A stretch of 64,000 bases of DNA from Bradyrhizobium icense (GCF_001693385.1 NZ_CP016428.1:3906001-3970000), one strand, 5' to 3'. Positions 15,515 through 26,156 are shown, numbered from the stretch's first letter. The notes: generated by a model from the sequence alone, not told the origin. Numbers and translations are program-made.

Positions 15515-17800
15515 ATGCGTTTGGCGTTCTGGCGTGCAGGCAAGGACAAGCCGGTGGTGCAGCGGGCAATGGCAAGGCCTGTGGCTTCGGCGCCGAAGCC
15601 CGGTGCCGCATCCGATTCCGGCGATCTCGATCTGCATGTGCTAGGTCAGGCGCTGATGCGCAGGCGGAGCTGGATCATCGTTCCGACGGTGCTGGCGCTC
15701 GTCCTGTCGCTGGCCGCGGTCAACATGATCACGCCCCGCTACAAGTCGGAAGCGCGCATCCTGGTCGATGGGCGCGAGAGCGTTTTCCTCCGCCCGAACG
15801 GCGAGCGCAACGAGGAGCGCAGCGCGCTCGACGCCGAGGCCGTCACCAGCCAGGTGCAATTGGTGCAGTCGCGCGATCTTGCCCGCGAGATCATCAAGAA
15901 GAACAAGCTTGCCGAGCGTCCCGAATTCGATCCGGTGCTGCAGGGGGTCTCGCCGCTGAAGTCGCTGCTGGCCATGGTGGGAATCGGGCGCGACCCGTTT
16001 TCGTTGACGCCGGAAGAGCGCGTGCTGGAAGCCTATTACGAGCGCTTCACGGCCTATGCGGTCGACAAGTCCCGCGTCATCGTCATTGAATTCCAGTCGC
16101 GCGATCCCGAACTCGCCGCGCGCGTCGCCAACTCGATCGCGGAAGGTTATCTGGTGCTGCAGCAGGACGCCCGGCAGCAGCAAGCGAAGTCTGCGAGCCA
16201 GTGGCTCTCGGGAGAAATAGAGCACCTGCGCAAGCGCGTTGCCGAGGCCGAATCGCGCGTCGAGGATTTCCGCTCCAAGTCGAGCCTGTTCATCGGCACC
16301 AACAACACCACGCTGTCCAACCAGCAGATGGGCGAGATCAACACGCAATTGAACAACGCCCGCGCGCTGAAGTCGGACGCTGAATCCAAGGCGCGGCTGA
16401 TAAAGGAAATGCTTCAGAGCGGCAAGCCGATCGAGGCGTCGGAGGTACTCAATTCCGAACTGGTGCGCCGGCTGTCCGAACAGCGCGTGACGCTGCGCGC
16501 GCAACTCGCCGAGCAATCCTCGACGCTGCTCGGCGGTCATCCCCGCATCAAGGAATTGAAGGCCCAGCTTGCCGATCTCGATCGGCAGTTGCGCGAGGAG
16601 GCGGGCAAGGTGTCCCGCTCGCTGGAGAACGATGCCCGCATCGCCGGCGGCCGGGTCGAAGGCCTGACGGCGAGCCTCGATCAGTTGAAAAAGCAGGCTT
16701 CTTCGACCAACGGCCAGGACGTGCAGCTCCGCGCGCTCGAACGCGAGGCCAAGGCCCAGCGTGACCTGCTGGAATCCTATCTCGCCAAATACCGCGAGGC
16801 GAACACCCGCGAAAGCATCGAGGCGGCACCGGCCGACGGCCGCATCATCTCGCGCGCCAGCGTTTCCAACACGCCGGCCTATCCGAAGAAACTGCCGATC
16901 GTCTTGATCGCGACGCTGGCGACCTTGCTGCTCACGTCGGGCGCGATCGCGACCGGCGAACTCTTGCGCATGACCGCGCCGCGGGCCGCCGGTACCGCGG
17001 GCGTTATGCGCGAGGTCGAGCCGGAAATCGGACCCGAAATTGCACCCGAAATTGCACCCGAAATTGTCTTGGCTTCGCGGTCGGAACCGGTACTCGCGCC
17101 GGCGATCGCGCCTGGGCTTCCGGTCGAGGCCCACCGAACTTTTGAGCCGGCGTTGAGTGAACCCGACGCCGACGCTCCCCCTGTGAACATTGCGGCAGGG
17201 GACAGCGAGATCGAGCAACTGGCCGATGCGCTGGTTGGCGCAGGCGCTGCCCGGAAAGTGACCGTGCTCGGCACGGCATCGAGCGAGAGCATCACGCTAA
17301 CGGCACTCACGCTGGCGCGGCTGATGGCGTTGCAGGCGAAAGTCGTGGCGGTCGATCTCGTGGCTTCCTCTCCGGCGATGACGGCAGCGTCGGTCGACCC
17401 GGTAGCACCGGGGCTTGCCGAACTGATGCAGGGCGAAGCCTCGTTTGCGCAGATCATCACCAAGGACCGGCTGTCGCGCGTTCATCTCGTCAGCGCCGGA
17501 CGCCCCGGCTTCGACCGTGCGCAGCTCCAATCGCCGCGGCTGACGCTTGCGATCGACGCGCTGCTGCGGGTTTACGACCACGTGCTGCTGGATGCCGGCT
17601 CGGCCTCCGATCTGCCCGCCGAACTCCTGACGTCGCAGGCTCGGGCGATCGTGGTGCCCGAAGCCTCGATGGCGCAGGATGCGCGCGCGCTGATGTGCGA
17701 TCAGCTCAAGGCGGTCGGCTTTTCGGAGGTGACGATGCTGAGCGGACCCTGTGAGTCGTCAGACACCGTCGAAGCCGGCCCGCGCGTCGTGGCGGCTTGA
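15515..17800 (+). CDS. Wzz/ExoP-like polysaccharide chain-length protein with degenerate kinase domain
   Basis: 761 residues. A Wzz domain with a first membrane helix (about residues 50-70, SWIIVPTVLALVLSLAAVNM) is followed by a long coiled-coil region (about 200-400), the GNVR-type segment before AYPKKLPIVLI and a second helix near residue 470. An Ala/Pro/Glu linker (PEIGPEIAPEIAPEIV) leads to a P-loop-like C-terminal domain from about residue 582. That domain reads VTVLGTASSESITLTALTLA, where a Walker A GxxxxGK(S/T) is expected; the lysine is absent, and no terminal tyrosine cluster is seen. It should still organise EPS export but probably cannot phosphorylate itself. ATG 15515 has GGGAG seven bases upstream. 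It is divergent from the GT4 gene. Confidence 0.8.
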   Translation: MRLAFWRAGKDKPVVQRAMARPVASAPKPGAASDSGDLDLHVLGQALMRRRSWIIVPTVLALVLSLAAVNMITPRYKSEARILVDGRESVFLRPNGERNEERSALDAEAVTSQVQLVQSRDLAREIIKKNKLAERPEFDPVLQGVSPLKSLLAMVGIGRDPFSLTPEERVLEAYYERFTAYAVDKSRVIVIEFQSRDPELAARVANSIAEGYLVLQQDARQQQAKSASQWLSGEIEHLRKRVAEAESRVEDFRSKSSLFIGTNNTTLSNQQMGEINTQLNNARALKSDAESKARLIKEMLQSGKPIEASEVLNSELVRRLSEQRVTLRAQLAEQSSTLLGGHPRIKELKAQLADLDRQLREEAGKVSRSLENDARIAGGRVEGLTASLDQLKKQASSTNGQDVQLRALEREAKAQRDLLESYLAKYREANTRESIEAAPADGRIISRASVSNTPAYPKKLPIVLIATLATLLLTSGAIATGELLRMTAPRAAGTAGVMREVEPEIGPEIAPEIAPEIVLASRSEPVLAPAIAPGLPVEAHRTFEPALSEPDADAPPVNIAAGDSEIEQLADALVGAGAARKVTVLGTASSESITLTALTLARLMALQAKVVAVDLVASSPAMTAASVDPVAPGLAELMQGEASFAQIITKDRLSRVHLVSAGRPGFDRAQLQSPRLTLAIDALLRVYDHVLLDAGSASDLPAELLTSQARAIVVPEASMAQDARALMCDQLKAVGFSEVTMLSGPCESSDTVEAGPRVVAA

Positions 17801-17807
17801 ACGATCC

Positions 17808-17930
17808 GGTAGGTGGGCAAAGGCGCTCTTGCGCCGTGCCGCCATCTCTCCGAGATCACAGATAGAAATGGTGGGCACACTTCCGCCTTCGCTCGTCGAG
17901 CTACGGCGGACAAGTCGCTTTGCCCACCCG
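17808..17930. repeat. dispersed element with GTGGGCAAA / TTTGCCCAC ends
   Basis: Starts GGTAGGTGGGCAAAGGCGC and ends GTCGCTTTGCCCACCC, inverted ends of about 9 bp around roughly 100 bases. It fills the gap between the convergent ExoP-like and acetyltransferase genes. It resembles short intergenic repeats common in this bacterial group; it carries no gene. Confidence 0.55.
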
Positions 17931-17943
17931 GACCTATATCTAC

Positions 17944-19134
17944 CTAACTGAACGCGCTGCGCAGCTTTTGCGCCATCTCCAGCAGCGCCGGATTGTGCTT
18001 CACCAGCCGCTTGGTGCGGTTGAGGCCCGACATGACGCCGGCGGCAAGCTTGCCGCGTTGGCTGAGCGGAATGAAGCTGTCGAAGATCGCCTCATCGCTC
18101 TTGCAGAACAGCCGCTTGTAATCGTCCGATCCGATACCGAGGTCGAGGGCGCGATAGCCCTGTCCGGCATAGTGATCGATGATGTCGCGCATCAGGATCA
18201 GGCCGGGGCTGTACTTCGAATTCGCCGACATAGTGTAGGTGTTGAACATCATCGAGAACCGATGACCATCGGCTACGCCGGCAAACATCGCGATCACTTC
18301 CTCTTCGCATTCCAGCGCGTGGATATCGATGGCGTGCCTGCCGCCGGCGAGCGGCGCGGTGCAGGCGCTGCGGACGAATTCCTCGATGCCGGGATCGGCG
18401 AACACATTCGGCAGTTTCTGTTCGGCCATCCGCAGCGGCTTGACGCGGAAGAACCAGTCGAGCAGCCGCGCGATGTCAGCCTCTGACGATGCAATATAAC
18501 TGCGATAGCCGGGCAGGGACTGCAGCTTGCGTTCCTTGCCCTTGAGGCGGCGCCGGAACGAGTTGCTGATCAGCGCGGCAGGCGCAGCGTCGGGCTCGAT
18601 TACCAGCAGCGGGCAATCATTGGCCGACGGCTGATGCGGCAGCAACGCGAGTGGATTGGGGAGATCGCGCCAACGAACCGGTTGCTGGTGCAGGGCGAGG
18701 ACGTCGGCTTCGGACCGCTGCGATATCAGAGATATCAAGCCTTCGAGATCGGCTTGCGTTGCGCTTGCGGCGAAATCGCGGTCGAACAGCGCCATGTTGA
18801 AGGTGGAATGCTTGCCGCCCATGAAGCTGGCGCAGCGCGCGCCATAGGCCTGCCTGAGCACGAGCGGAAGCAGCACCAGCGGATGGCGTTCCGCATCGTA
18901 GGCGATCACGATGAAGGGAACGAAGCCTTCGCGTGCGCCGACTTGCCGCTGCCAGGAGCTGAGGAAGTCGAACCGCTGATATGGCGTGAAGAAGGTTTGC
19001 GCGCCTTCCAGGTCGCGCCACACAGCTTCGGCCGCGGCGAGGTCTTGAACGATGTCGATGCTGGCGATGCGGCTCGCCTTCGACCACACATCTGCATCCG
19101 CCGTTCGGCCTTTGATCGCGGCAGCCATGGTCAT
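17944..19134 (-). CDS. CelD/BioF2-like GNAT acetyltransferase of EPS locus
   Basis: 396 residues of the double-GNAT family often named CelD (cellulose biosynthesis). The N-terminal half reads WRDLEGAQTFFTPYQRFDFL and PFIVIAYDAERHPLVLLPLV. The C-terminal acetyltransferase half includes RRRLKGKERKLQSLPGY, IAMFAGVADGHRFSMMFNTY, YSPGLILMRDIIDHY and YRALDLGIGSDDYKRLF. These proteins are thought to acetylate, or acyl-modify, exported polysaccharide precursors; direct activity is rarely tested. Start ATG 19134 (an alternative ATG lies two codons later). It is convergent with the ExoP-like gene and divergent from the NodB-fold gene 130 bases away. Confidence 0.78.
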   Translation of the reverse strand: MTMAAAIKGRTADADVWSKASRIASIDIVQDLAAAEAVWRDLEGAQTFFTPYQRFDFLSSWQRQVGAREGFVPFIVIAYDAERHPLVLLPLVLRQAYGARCASFMGGKHSTFNMALFDRDFAASATQADLEGLISLISQRSEADVLALHQQPVRWRDLPNPLALLPHQPSANDCPLLVIEPDAAPAALISNSFRRRLKGKERKLQSLPGYRSYIASSEADIARLLDWFFRVKPLRMAEQKLPNVFADPGIEEFVRSACTAPLAGGRHAIDIHALECEEEVIAMFAGVADGHRFSMMFNTYTMSANSKYSPGLILMRDIIDHYAGQGYRALDLGIGSDDYKRLFCKSDEAIFDSFIPLSQRGKLAAGVMSGLNRTKRLVKHNPALLEMAQKLRSAFS

Positions 19135-19264
19135 CGCAGAGCCCGTGTTATATGAATTTGTTTACAATTTCGGCTTTGGCCGACCTTCGCAGGGAAATGT
19201 CAACAAAGGGTAATACAATGCGGCCGCGGCGGGGGCAGCGCGACCGCATGTTGAGGGCGGTACG

Positions 19265-20317
19265 TTGGCGTCGGATATCGGAATTTTGCGGCGGGCCCGG
19301 ATGGAGCTCGCCTATTTCAGCGGCTATTTCAAGCTGAAGCAGCGGGAGACGGGTGGCGCCGGCGTCATTTTGCGGTTCGAGCGCGTGCGTCCGCGCGATT
19401 CCCGGCCGTTTCAGCCCAACCGGTGGCGTGAAATCACGCCGCAATTTCTCGACCGGACGATCGGCGCGCTGAAGCGCTGGAACTTCGACCTGATCACGAT
19501 GGACGAGGTGTGCCGCCGGGCGGTCACGCTGCCAAGGGCCGATCGATTTGCCTGCCTGACCTTCGACGGCGGCTGCAAGGATGTCATCACCCAGGCCTAT
19601 CCCGTACTGGCGAAGCACGGCGTGCCTTTCATCATCTATTTGCCGACCGCATTTCCGGACGGGCTCGGCGAAGCCTGGTGGTTGGCGTTGGAAGAGATGA
19701 TCGCGCGCGAGGATCGCATCAGCCTGGTGATCGACCGCAAGGAGCGGCGTTTCGCAACGGGCAGCAAGTCCGAGAAGTATGACACGTTCGAATTTCTGAC
19801 GAGCTGGATGCGGACGCTGCCGCCGCCGGATCTTTCGTTCGCGATCCACGACCTCTGCACGCGCTACTCCATCGATCTCGCGGCGCTGTCGCGCACTGCC
19901 TCGATGGATTGGGACGATCTGGCGAAGCTCGCCGCCGATCCGCTGGTGACGATCGGCAGCGCAACGGTGAACTATTCCGCACTGTCCAACCTGAAAGGGA
20001 CGGATGCGCAGCGCGAAATGACGATGGGCAAGGCGGTCGCGGAGACCGCGTTGCGCCGCAGCGTCAGCCATTTCGCCTATCCGTTCGGCGACCGGCAATC
20101 CTGGCGCCGGGAGCACGTCGTGATGGCGCAGGAGGCAGGTTTCGCCAGCGCGGTATCGACGATCCCGGGGATCGTCGAGGCGAGGGGATATACCAACCTG
20201 CACGCGCTGCCGCGGATTGCCTGGAACGGACGGCAGGGCTCGCTGCGCATGATGCGGGTGTTGCTGTCGGGGATGATGTTCCCGCCGGTCAGACCGACCA
20301 GGGATAATTGGGTTTAG
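19265..20317 (+). CDS. polysaccharide-deacetylase-fold protein lacking metal ligands
   Basis: 350 residues of the NodB fold. Motif 1, normally TFDDG, is TFDGG (Thr99-Gly103), so the metal-binding second aspartate is glycine. Motif 2, normally SHTxxH, is SATVNY (Ser232-Tyr237), so both metal-binding histidines are Ala and Tyr. The first aspartate and the FAYPFGDRQSW motif remain. The frame is open and full length, so this looks like a maintained non-catalytic or altered homologue, perhaps a polysaccharide-binding protein. No signal peptide is evident. The start is TTG 19265 with GAGGG nearby; ATG 19301 would drop 12 residues. It is divergent from the acetyltransferase gene and closes the EPS locus. 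Confidence 0.8.
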   Translation: MASDIGILRRARMELAYFSGYFKLKQRETGGAGVILRFERVRPRDSRPFQPNRWREITPQFLDRTIGALKRWNFDLITMDEVCRRAVTLPRADRFACLTFDGGCKDVITQAYPVLAKHGVPFIIYLPTAFPDGLGEAWWLALEEMIAREDRISLVIDRKERRFATGSKSEKYDTFEFLTSWMRTLPPPDLSFAIHDLCTRYSIDLAALSRTASMDWDDLAKLAADPLVTIGSATVNYSALSNLKGTDAQREMTMGKAVAETALRRSVSHFAYPFGDRQSWRREHVVMAQEAGFASAVSTIPGIVEARGYTNLHALPRIAWNGRQGSLRMMRVLLSGMMFPPVRPTRDNWV

Positions 20318-20327
20318 GTGGCTGGGT

Positions 20328-20540
20328 TTAGGCGGCTCGATCCGGCCGCGACATCCAGCTCACGATCGGCATCGCCGGCAGCACCCATCCAAGGCCTGCC
20401 ACGACATAGAAGATCGCCTGCAGCACGCCTGAACTGGCCAGCCACGGCGTCTGGGCGATGGTCATCCCCAGCAGCGACCACACCACGACCAGCGCCAGCA
20501 AAGCGAGGGTTCCGAAGAATTTGCGGGTACGTATCGTCAT
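20328..20540 (-). CDS. DUF2842 small membrane protein
   Basis: 70 residues with two hydrophobic helices ([19 protein letters not shown] and [19 protein letters not shown]) and a C-terminal WMSRPD. This is the DUF2842 pattern of alphaproteobacteria; function is unknown. It ends 10 bases from the stop of the convergent NodB-fold gene. The heme A synthase gene starts 119 bases from its start codon in the opposite direction, so the two may share a promoter region; a link to cytochrome oxidase assembly is only a guess from that neighbour. Confidence 0.75.
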   Translation of the reverse strand: MTIRTRKFFGTLALLALVVVWSLLGMTIAQTPWLASSGVLQAIFYVVAGLGWVLPAMPIVSWMSRPDRAA

Positions 20541-20658
20541 GGCGGAGATGTCAGGCTCGTGGCGGGTTGCGCGCGGGAAGGGGCGGACTATAAGGGGCGC
20601 GCCAATTCAATCAAGCGCGCCTTCGGGGCGAGCCAGGACGGATTTTCAGACGGGTTTT

Positions 20659-21750
20659 ATGACCGCTAGTTCCGCACAACAGGCCCCGCATGCCGCCGCC
20701 ATCAGGTGGTGGCTGATCGTGGTTGCCGCGCTGATCGCTGTCATGGTGCTGGTCGGCGGGGCCACGCGCCTGACGGAATCCGGATTGTCGATCGTGGAGT
20801 GGAAGCCGGTTACTGGCACGCTACCGCCGCTCAACGAGGCGCAGTGGGCGCAGGCGTTCGAGGGCTACAAGGCCATTCCTCAATACCGCGAACTCAACGC
20901 CGGCATGAGCCTTGCCGAGTTCAAGACCATCTTCTGGTGGGAATGGAGCCATCGGCTGCTCGGACGCGTGATCGGTGCGGTCTACCTGCTGCCGTTCCTG
21001 TATTTCCTGTGGCGTGGCGCGTTCAGCACTGAGCTGAAAAAGCGGTTGTGGCTGATCTTCGCCCTCGGCGCGCTGCAGGGGGCGGTCGGCTGGTGGATGG
21101 TCGCTTCTGGTCTCTCGCAGCGGACGGAGGTGTCCCAGTATCGTCTGGCGACGCATCTGGTGCTCGCTCTGATCATTTTTGCGTCGATCGTCTGGACGCT
21201 CCGGCGGATGAGCGCACGTCCGCAACCGGTCGTTCCCGCGCGGCTGAAGATCTCCGGGGTCGCCTTGCTCGCTTTGACGTTCGTCCAGCTCTATTTCGGC
21301 GCGCTGGTCGCGGGCCTGCGGGCGGGCAGGGTATATAACACCTGGCCCGAGATCGACGGCGCCTTCATTCCGTCCGCGGCGCGGCTGTTCTTCGAGGAGC
21401 CGTGGTGGCGAAACTTGTTCGACAACACGCTCACAGTGCAGTTCGAGCACCGCATGACCGCCTATGCGCTGCTGGCGCTGGCTGTTCTTCATGCGGTCGA
21501 TGCCGTAAGGTCACGGGCCGGTGCTGCCGTTGTCGGCGGCGCTTGGTCTCTGGTGGCGGCGATCGCACTGCAGGCCGGGCTCGGCATTCTGACGCTGTTG
21601 CATCAGGTGCCGATCGATCTGGCGCTGGCGCATCAGGCCGTCGCGATCGTGGTCCTGACGCTGGCGGTTTTGCAGACTGAGCGTCTGGTTGCGCGGCGCA
21701 CCGAGCGTGACAGGCAGAAGCTGGTGATGCCGCTCGGGCAGCCTGGCTGA
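20659..21750 (+). CDS. ctaA: heme A synthase (COX15 type)
   Basis: 363-residue membrane protein converting heme O to heme A for cytochrome aa3 oxidase. It has eight predicted membrane helices in two four-helix halves. Family motifs are [32 protein letters not shown] with a heme-ligand His, [33 protein letters not shown] and [11 protein letters not shown], giving the expected conserved histidines in both halves. The length is normal. ATG 20659 is used although only a weak purine stretch lies upstream; a longer in-frame reading begins at 20458 but would overlap the DUF2842 gene and has no conserved sequence. Confidence 0.92.
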   Translation: MTASSAQQAPHAAAIRWWLIVVAALIAVMVLVGGATRLTESGLSIVEWKPVTGTLPPLNEAQWAQAFEGYKAIPQYRELNAGMSLAEFKTIFWWEWSHRLLGRVIGAVYLLPFLYFLWRGAFSTELKKRLWLIFALGALQGAVGWWMVASGLSQRTEVSQYRLATHLVLALIIFASIVWTLRRMSARPQPVVPARLKISGVALLALTFVQLYFGALVAGLRAGRVYNTWPEIDGAFIPSAARLFFEEPWWRNLFDNTLTVQFEHRMTAYALLALAVLHAVDAVRSRAGAAVVGGAWSLVAAIALQAGLGILTLLHQVPIDLALAHQAVAIVVLTLAVLQTERLVARRTERDRQKLVMPLGQPG

Positions 21751-21903
21751 AATTGAGTAATTCTAATCTCCTGTCATTGCCGGAAGTGCCCGATTTGCAG
21801 GGGTTTCTTGCTACGAAAGGGCCTTGAGGCATTTGGGCGGCGTGCGGCCGCTTTACTTGAATCGTTTGGACGATAAAACGAGCCAAAACAAAGGTTCAGT
21901 TTC

Positions 21904-22716
21904 ATGTCGTCAGCTTTCATCCAGGCCGCCGTTATCCTGCTACGCGAGGGGCTCGAAGCCATGCTGGTGATCGCAGCACTCGCGGGCTATCTGACCAAGG
22001 CCGGTGCCGCCCACCGCATTCAGGCGCTGTACGGCGGCGCGCTCGCCGCAGTTGGCGCCAGCTTCGTCGCCGCCTGGCTGTTTGCGGTGCTGAACTCCGG
22101 CGACCACAGCGATATCCTCGAGGGCGTCATCATTCTCGTCGCCGCCGCCCTGATGCTCTATGTAAGCGGCTGGCTGATGGTGAAGCAGGACCCGCGCGGC
22201 TGGCAGGATTATCTCGCGCACAAAGCCGACCGCGCGCTGTCGCAGGATACGGTGTGGGCAATCGGCGCGCTGGCCTTTCTCGCGGTGTTCCGGGAGGGCG
22301 CCGAGACTGTGCTGTTCATCCATGCGCTGGCGAAGACCGAGGGCGGTTGGAGCGCGGGCCTGTTCGCCGGCCTTGCGGTGGCGACGGTAGGCCTCGCTGT
22401 GTTGTTCTATTTCATCAACCTGATTGCGCGGAAGCTTCCGCTGCGGCCGCTGTTCATCGTAACCTCGGCGTTCCTGTTCGCGATGGCGATCAAGTTCATC
22501 GGCGAAGCGGTGCAGGAGTTCCAGGAACAGGCGGTCATCACCGTCACCGAGGTGAAGGGCTCGGCGTTCCTGACCGCGATCGGCCTCAATCCTTCCATGG
22601 AAGCGCTGTCGATCCAGGGCCTGGTGGTCTTGTTTGTGCTGGCGACCTATTCGGTGGTCCAGCGCAACAACCGTCTGATGCGCGAGGACAAGAGCGCCAT
22701 GCGCGCGGCCGAGTAG
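21904..22716 (+). CDS. FTR1-family iron permease
   Basis: 270 residues, seven predicted membrane helices. Both halves carry the FTR1 iron-transport motif: REGLEAMLVIAAL near the N-terminus and REGAETVLFIHAL in the middle (REGxE). It should import iron across the inner membrane, as in EfeU/FTR1 systems. The partner proteins EfeO and EfeB or a multicopper ferroxidase are not adjacent; the multicopper-oxidase-like gene at 48017 is far away and lacks copper ligands. ATG 21904 has AAGG nine bases upstream. I could not find a convincing Fur, Irr or RirA site in the 150 bases upstream. Confidence 0.85.
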   Translation: MSSAFIQAAVILLREGLEAMLVIAALAGYLTKAGAAHRIQALYGGALAAVGASFVAAWLFAVLNSGDHSDILEGVIILVAAALMLYVSGWLMVKQDPRGWQDYLAHKADRALSQDTVWAIGALAFLAVFREGAETVLFIHALAKTEGGWSAGLFAGLAVATVGLAVLFYFINLIARKLPLRPLFIVTSAFLFAMAIKFIGEAVQEFQEQAVITVTEVKGSAFLTAIGLNPSMEALSIQGLVVLFVLATYSVVQRNNRLMREDKSAMRAAE

Positions 22717-22727
22717 TCCGCCGGAAG

Positions 22728-23597
22728 CTACGCTGCCTGCCGATTGAGTCCGAGATAGTCGAGCCCGATATCGAGCGCGGCGGAGCTGTGGGTCAGCCAG
22801 CCAACCGAAATCAGGTCGACGCCGGCTGCCGCGATCGCCTTGGCCGTCTCGGCCGTGATGCGGCCGGACGCTTCGGTGATCGCCCGACCGCCGGTCATGG
22901 TGACCGCCTGCCGCAGCTCCTCGATCGCCATGTTGTCGAGCAGGACCGCATCCACCCCGATCGCAAGGGCTTGCTCGAGTTGCGCCAAGGTATCGACTTC
23001 GACCTCGATCTTGACGAGGTGACCGGCATGCGCTTTGGCGCGTTCGATCGCGGTCCTGATATCGCCGGCCAGTGCGATGTGGTTGTCCTTGATCAGAATG
23101 GCGTCGTCGAGGCCGAAGCGGTGATTGCTGCCGCCGCCGGCGCGGACCGCGTATTTTTCCAGCGCGCGCAACCCGGGCGTGGTCTTGCGAGTACAGACGA
23201 TGCGCGCCTTGGTCCCCTGCGTTGCCGATACCAGCGAGGCCGTTGCGGTTGCGACACCGCTGAGGTGACAGAGAAAATTCAGCGCCGTGCGTTCGCCGGT
23301 CACCAGTCCGCGCGCCGGCCCCTCGATGGCGGCGATCACGTCTCCCGGCGCTACCACGCTGCCGTCAGGGCGCTCCGCCTCAAGTTGGGCGGCAGGATTG
23401 ACGAGCTGAAACGCAGAGCGCGCAATGTCGAGCCCGGCTACAACGCCGGGTTGGCGCGCGCGCAGCACCAGTGAGGCGTGCCTGTCGGCCGGAACGATCG
23501 CGTCCGCGGTGATGTCGCCGGCGCGTCCGAGATCTTCGAGCAGGGCGGCTCGAACCAGCGGTTCGTACATGAGCGGTAGAAGCGGCGTAAGGATCAC
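22728..23597 (-). CDS. nadC: nicotinate-nucleotide pyrophosphorylase (carboxylating)
   Basis: 289 residues. It converts quinolinate and PRPP to nicotinate mononucleotide. Recognised by EDLGRAGDITADAIVPAD, the active-site stretch TRKTTPGLRALEKYAVRAGG, GGSNHRFGLDDAILIKDNH and VEVDTLAQLEQAL, with LDNM for phosphate binding. I chose GTG 23597, two bases after the nadB stop, with GGGAG upstream; a GTG at 23618 inside nadB is less likely. It is the last gene of the nadQ-nadA-nadB-nadC cluster and converges on the FTR1 gene with an 11-base gap. Confidence 0.93.
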   Translation of the reverse strand: MILTPLLPLMYEPLVRAALLEDLGRAGDITADAIVPADRHASLVLRARQPGVVAGLDIARSAFQLVNPAAQLEAERPDGSVVAPGDVIAAIEGPARGLVTGERTALNFLCHLSGVATATASLVSATQGTKARIVCTRKTTPGLRALEKYAVRAGGGSNHRFGLDDAILIKDNHIALAGDIRTAIERAKAHAGHLVKIEVEVDTLAQLEQALAIGVDAVLLDNMAIEELRQAVTMTGGRAITEASGRITAETAKAIAAAGVDLISVGWLTHSSAALDIGLDYLGLNRQAA

Positions 23598-23599
23598 GG

Positions 23600-25149
23600 C
23601 TAGGCACTCCCGGCGCACAGGGATTCGGTTTCAATGATGCCGCGGGCAATATCGACTGCGTCCGCAAGCGAGATGAATGAAGGCACGGCCGAAGGCAGGG
23701 CGTCAGGGAAGTCGGTTCGGTAATGCCCGCCGCGGCTTTCCTCGCGCCGCCAGGCGGCAACCGCGATCATCAATCCCACCAGCGCGGGATCGGAAGACGC
23801 ACTTCTGCCGCGGGCGTTAGGATAGAGGCCGCGGATCGCGCGTTCGATGCCTAGCCGGTCGCGGAGCACGCCGAGGCCTTGCGACAGGATCGGCCGCACG
23901 GCCGAAGGATCGGACGCGGGCGCAGGCGCAGGCGAGATGGCCACGCGTGCTTTCGGCGGGCTGCAGCTCGCGCCCTTGACGCTCCCTGCAACCCATTGCG
24001 CGCAGACGATGGCTTCCATCAGCGAATTGCTGGCGAGCCGGTTGGCACCATGCAGCCCGGTGCGGCTGACCTCGCCGCAGGCCCAGAGGCCGTCCACGCT
24101 GCTGCGACCTTCGCCATCAACGGCGATCCCGCCCATGTGGTAGTGCACCGCTGGCCTCACCGGAATCGGATCGGTCGCGGGATCGATCCCGGCCATTTTG
24201 CAGAAGGCGGAAACGACGGGATAGCGTTTTGCAAATTCCGCTCCCGGATGTTTGCGTGCGTCGAGAAAGACGCGATGTCCTTCTGCGCGGCGGCGCCAGA
24301 CCGCGCGGGCGACGATGTCACGGGGCGCGAGTTCGACACCTGGCTGGTCCGCCATGAAGCGTTGTCCGGTGTCGTCGATCAGGATGGCGCCGTCGCCGCG
24401 CACGGCCTCGGTGAGCAGCGGCATCGGGCGCGACGGCCCGTCGAAGGCCGTCGGGTGAAACTGCACGAATTCGAGATCGGAGAGTTTTGCGCCCGCGCGG
24501 GCGGCCAGCGCCAGCCCCTGGCCGTAGCAACCACTGGGATTGGTGCTCTCGAGAAACAGGCCGCCGATGCCGCCCGTCGCGAGCACAACGCGGGCAGTAT
24601 CGATCACGAACGGACCCTGCGCGTTCGCGGCAAGCACGCCCCTGATGGAGTTGTCTTCGACGATCAGGCTCCGCGCCTCGACACCCTCCAGCAGCATAAT
24701 CGACGGGCAGCGGCGCACGGCCGCGATCAGCGCGCGCATGATTTCGCGCCCGGTGCCGTCACCAGTGGCGTGCACGATGCGATTGCGGCTGTGTGCGGCC
24801 TCGAGACCAAGCCGCCACCCGCCATCGGGACGCCGGTCGAAGGCGACGCCAAGTTTTGCGAGATGCTCGACGGCCGCAGGCGCCGCATGAACAATGCGGC
24901 GAGCGACGGATTCGTCGCACAGGCCAGCGCCCGCGGCGATCGTGTCGGCCAGGTGCAGGGCAGGGTCGTCATCGTCGCCCATCGCCGCGGCCAGTCCACC
25001 TTGCGCCCACAGGCTCGAGGCTTCCGCGCCGAGCGGTGCCTTCGACAGCAGCACGACCGGCTCAGGCGCCAATTGAAGCGCCGTCATCAATCCGGCGGCG
25101 CCGCCGCCTATGATGACGGGATGGTTGGCGAGTGCTGAAATCTCCGTGT

Positions 25150-25153
<4 letters not shown>
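23600..25153 (-). CDS. nadB: L-aspartate oxidase
   Basis: 517-residue FAD enzyme oxidising L-aspartate to iminoaspartate. The N-terminal dinucleotide-binding loop is [16 protein letters not shown]. Further marks are [22 protein letters not shown], the substrate-site stretch [33 protein letters not shown] and [17 protein letters not shown]. Its ATG overlaps the nadA stop (ATGA, 25150-25153), so translation is coupled. The length is slightly short of E. coli NadB (540) because of a compact C-terminal helical domain. Confidence 0.94.
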
Positions 25154-26136
<983 letters not shown>

Positions 26137-26137
26137 T

Positions 26138-26156
26138 TATACTCTCCTTGAGTATA
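26138..26156 (-). promoter_or_regulatory. candidate NadQ operator 1 (overlaps nadA ribosome-binding site)
   Basis: TATACTC-TCCTT-GAGTATA, a perfect 7-5-7 inverted repeat immediately upstream of the nadA start. It covers the Shine-Dalgarno AAGGAG. Together with the related site 27 bases further upstream it is the most likely binding place of the NadQ repressor encoded by the next gene. That NadQ uses this exact sequence is inferred from position and symmetry. Confidence 0.65.

Noticed and set aside
15641..17218. 525-codon minus-strand frame over the ExoP-like gene
   Set aside because: Antisense to a well-supported membrane/coiled-coil protein; no family resemblance.
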